6,843 nucleotides of DNA from Granulicella sp. UBA5172 (GTDB lineage Bacteria; Acidobacteriota; Terriglobia; Terriglobales; Acidobacteriaceae): contig DHWW01000013.1 of NCBI GenBank assembly GCA_002413385.1, positions 549-7,391 on the forward strand, in the 5' to 3' direction. This document shows positions 6,248 through 6,843 of this stretch, piece after piece; within the stretch, counting starts at the first letter, position 1, and each line of letters opens with the position of its first letter. A program made the position numbers and the translations under genes. The notes beneath the pieces were generated by a model. It did no database searches. It was not told the DNA's origin and was given only the letters and a program-made list of their open reading frames with translations.

Positions 6248-6253
6248 GAGGAG
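6248..6253 (+). promoter_or_regulatory. accB ribosome binding site
   Basis: GAGGAG lies nine bases before ATG 6263 and fixes that start. The in-frame TTG at 6254 directly abuts the site and cannot be served by it. Confidence 0.75.
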
Positions 6254-6262
6254 TTGGAATGT

Positions 6263-6790
6263 ATGGAAGGTAAGGATTTGCAGGAGTTGCGGGAGCTGGT
6301 CGAGTTTCTGAAGGCCAGCGGGATTGCCGAGTTTGAGATAGAACGGCCTGACCTGAAGGTAGGGCTGCGGTTTGCGGGAGAGACGCCAGCGGCCGGAGCT
6401 TCGGGGATCGACGCAGTGCAGCTGGCTGCGTTGCTGGCGGCGGCGAAGGGTGCAAGTACAGCGGCACCGGTGCCGGCTGCTGCTGCGGTGAATATTGCGG
6501 CGTCGGCTGAGACCGTCGCTGCAGCAGCGGTTGAGGCTGATCCTCATGCGGGCGCGCACATTGTGAAGTCGCCGATTGTGGGGACCTTCTACGATGCTCC
6601 CTCGCCGGATGCGGAGCAGTTCGTGCAGGTTGGCGATAAGGTTTCGGTTGGCAAGGTACTTTGCATTGTCGAGGCGATGAAGCTGATGAATGAGATTGAG
6701 AGCGACGCCGCGGGCGAGATTGTGAAGGTGTTTGTGAAGCCGGGGCAGCCGGTGGAGTATGGGCAGGCGCTGTTTGCGGTGAAGCAATAA
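6263..6790 (+). CDS. accB: Biotin carboxyl carrier protein of acetyl-CoA carboxylase
   Basis: This 175-residue protein carries the biotin that shuttles carboxyl groups between biotin carboxylase (AccC) and carboxyltransferase (AccA/AccD), the committed step of fatty-acid synthesis. The C-terminal biotinyl domain (about 98-175) contains VEAMKLMNEIESD with K140 as the biotinylated lysine. The segment VKSPIVGTFYDAPSPDAEQF (101-120) includes the protruding 'thumb' typical of true AccB and absent from most other biotinyl and lipoyl domains. The N-terminal helix MEGKDLQELRELVEFL and the FEIERPDLKVGLR strand match AccB heads, and an Ala/Pro-rich linker (about 41-97) joins the parts. The protein is slightly longer than E. 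coli AccB (156 residues) because of the linker. It should be biotinylated by BirA, whose gene is not in the window. The peptidase gene upstream is probably in the same unit, and accC is expected just past the right edge. Confidence 0.97.
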   Translation: MEGKDLQELRELVEFLKASGIAEFEIERPDLKVGLRFAGETPAAGASGIDAVQLAALLAAAKGASTAAPVPAAAAVNIAASAETVAAAAVEADPHAGAHIVKSPIVGTFYDAPSPDAEQFVQVGDKVSVGKVLCIVEAMKLMNEIESDAAGEIVKVFVKPGQPVEYGQALFAVKQ

Positions 6791-6815
6791 GTATTCTGCG
6801 GCGAGCGAGAAGCAG

Positions 6816-6838
6816 ATCCTCCGGCTACGCCGAAGGAT
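6816..6838. repeat. REP-like hairpin downstream of accB
   Basis: ATCCTCCGGC (6816-6825) pairs with GCCGAAGGAT (6829-6838) around a TAC loop, with nine of ten pairs formed and one C-A mismatch. It is framed by AGCAG on the left and GACAA on the right. Elements of the form AGCAGATCCT...AGGATGACAA are, from memory, scattered between genes in Terriglobia and other bacteria, so this is probably a dispersed intergenic repeat. No T-run follows within the window, so a Rho-independent terminator is not supported. The element may continue past the edge. Confidence 0.55.
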
Positions 6839-6843
6839 GACAA

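Overview
The window looks like a piece of a GC-rich bacterial chromosome, most likely from Acidobacteriota (class Terriglobia, the Granulicella/Edaphobacter/Terriglobus group). I base this on recalled protein styles and gene order, not on a search: an Xaa-Pro peptidase directly upstream of accB, a large multiheme cytochrome c of a type common in soil Acidobacteria, a small MerR-like/excisionase-type HTH protein, and an AGGATGACA-type hairpin repeat at the right edge. No phage, transposon, CRISPR, tRNA or rRNA was found.

Layout. Positions 1-161 hold no assignable gene. On the + strand follow a zinc-dependent metallo-beta-lactamase-fold hydrolase (162-1196), a six-helix membrane protein of the cation diffusion facilitator superfamily (1244-1891) and an 84-residue HTH protein (2039-2293). 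A strong inverted repeat in a possible promoter lies ahead of the HTH gene. Two minus-strand genes come next: a nine-heme cytochrome c (2313-3962), and upstream of it in the same direction a Tat-exported metallophosphoesterase (4015-4902). From a 96-bp divergent region the + strand resumes with an M24B Xaa-Pro peptidase (4999-6159) and accB (6263-6790), the biotin carrier of acetyl-CoA carboxylase. accC would be expected just beyond the right edge.

How the genes relate. The peptidase-accB pair is probably one transcription unit, and accB links it to fatty-acid synthesis. The cytochrome and the phosphoesterase are both predicted to act outside the cytoplasm and may be cotranscribed, but no shared pathway is evident. 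The first three + strand genes show no clear common function. The cytochrome gene has a visibly lower GC content than its neighbours.

I see no convincing new biological system. The most noteworthy points are the nine-heme architecture (one Met-ligated-type heme domain fused to eight CxxCH motifs), a tandem 15-bp repeat inserted in the peptidase between two metal-ligand motifs, a second unrelated short repeat cluster in the accB leader, a CDF-like transporter with altered metal-site residues and a Cys-rich tail, a probable leaderless start for the peptidase, and overlapping hairpins ahead of the HTH gene.
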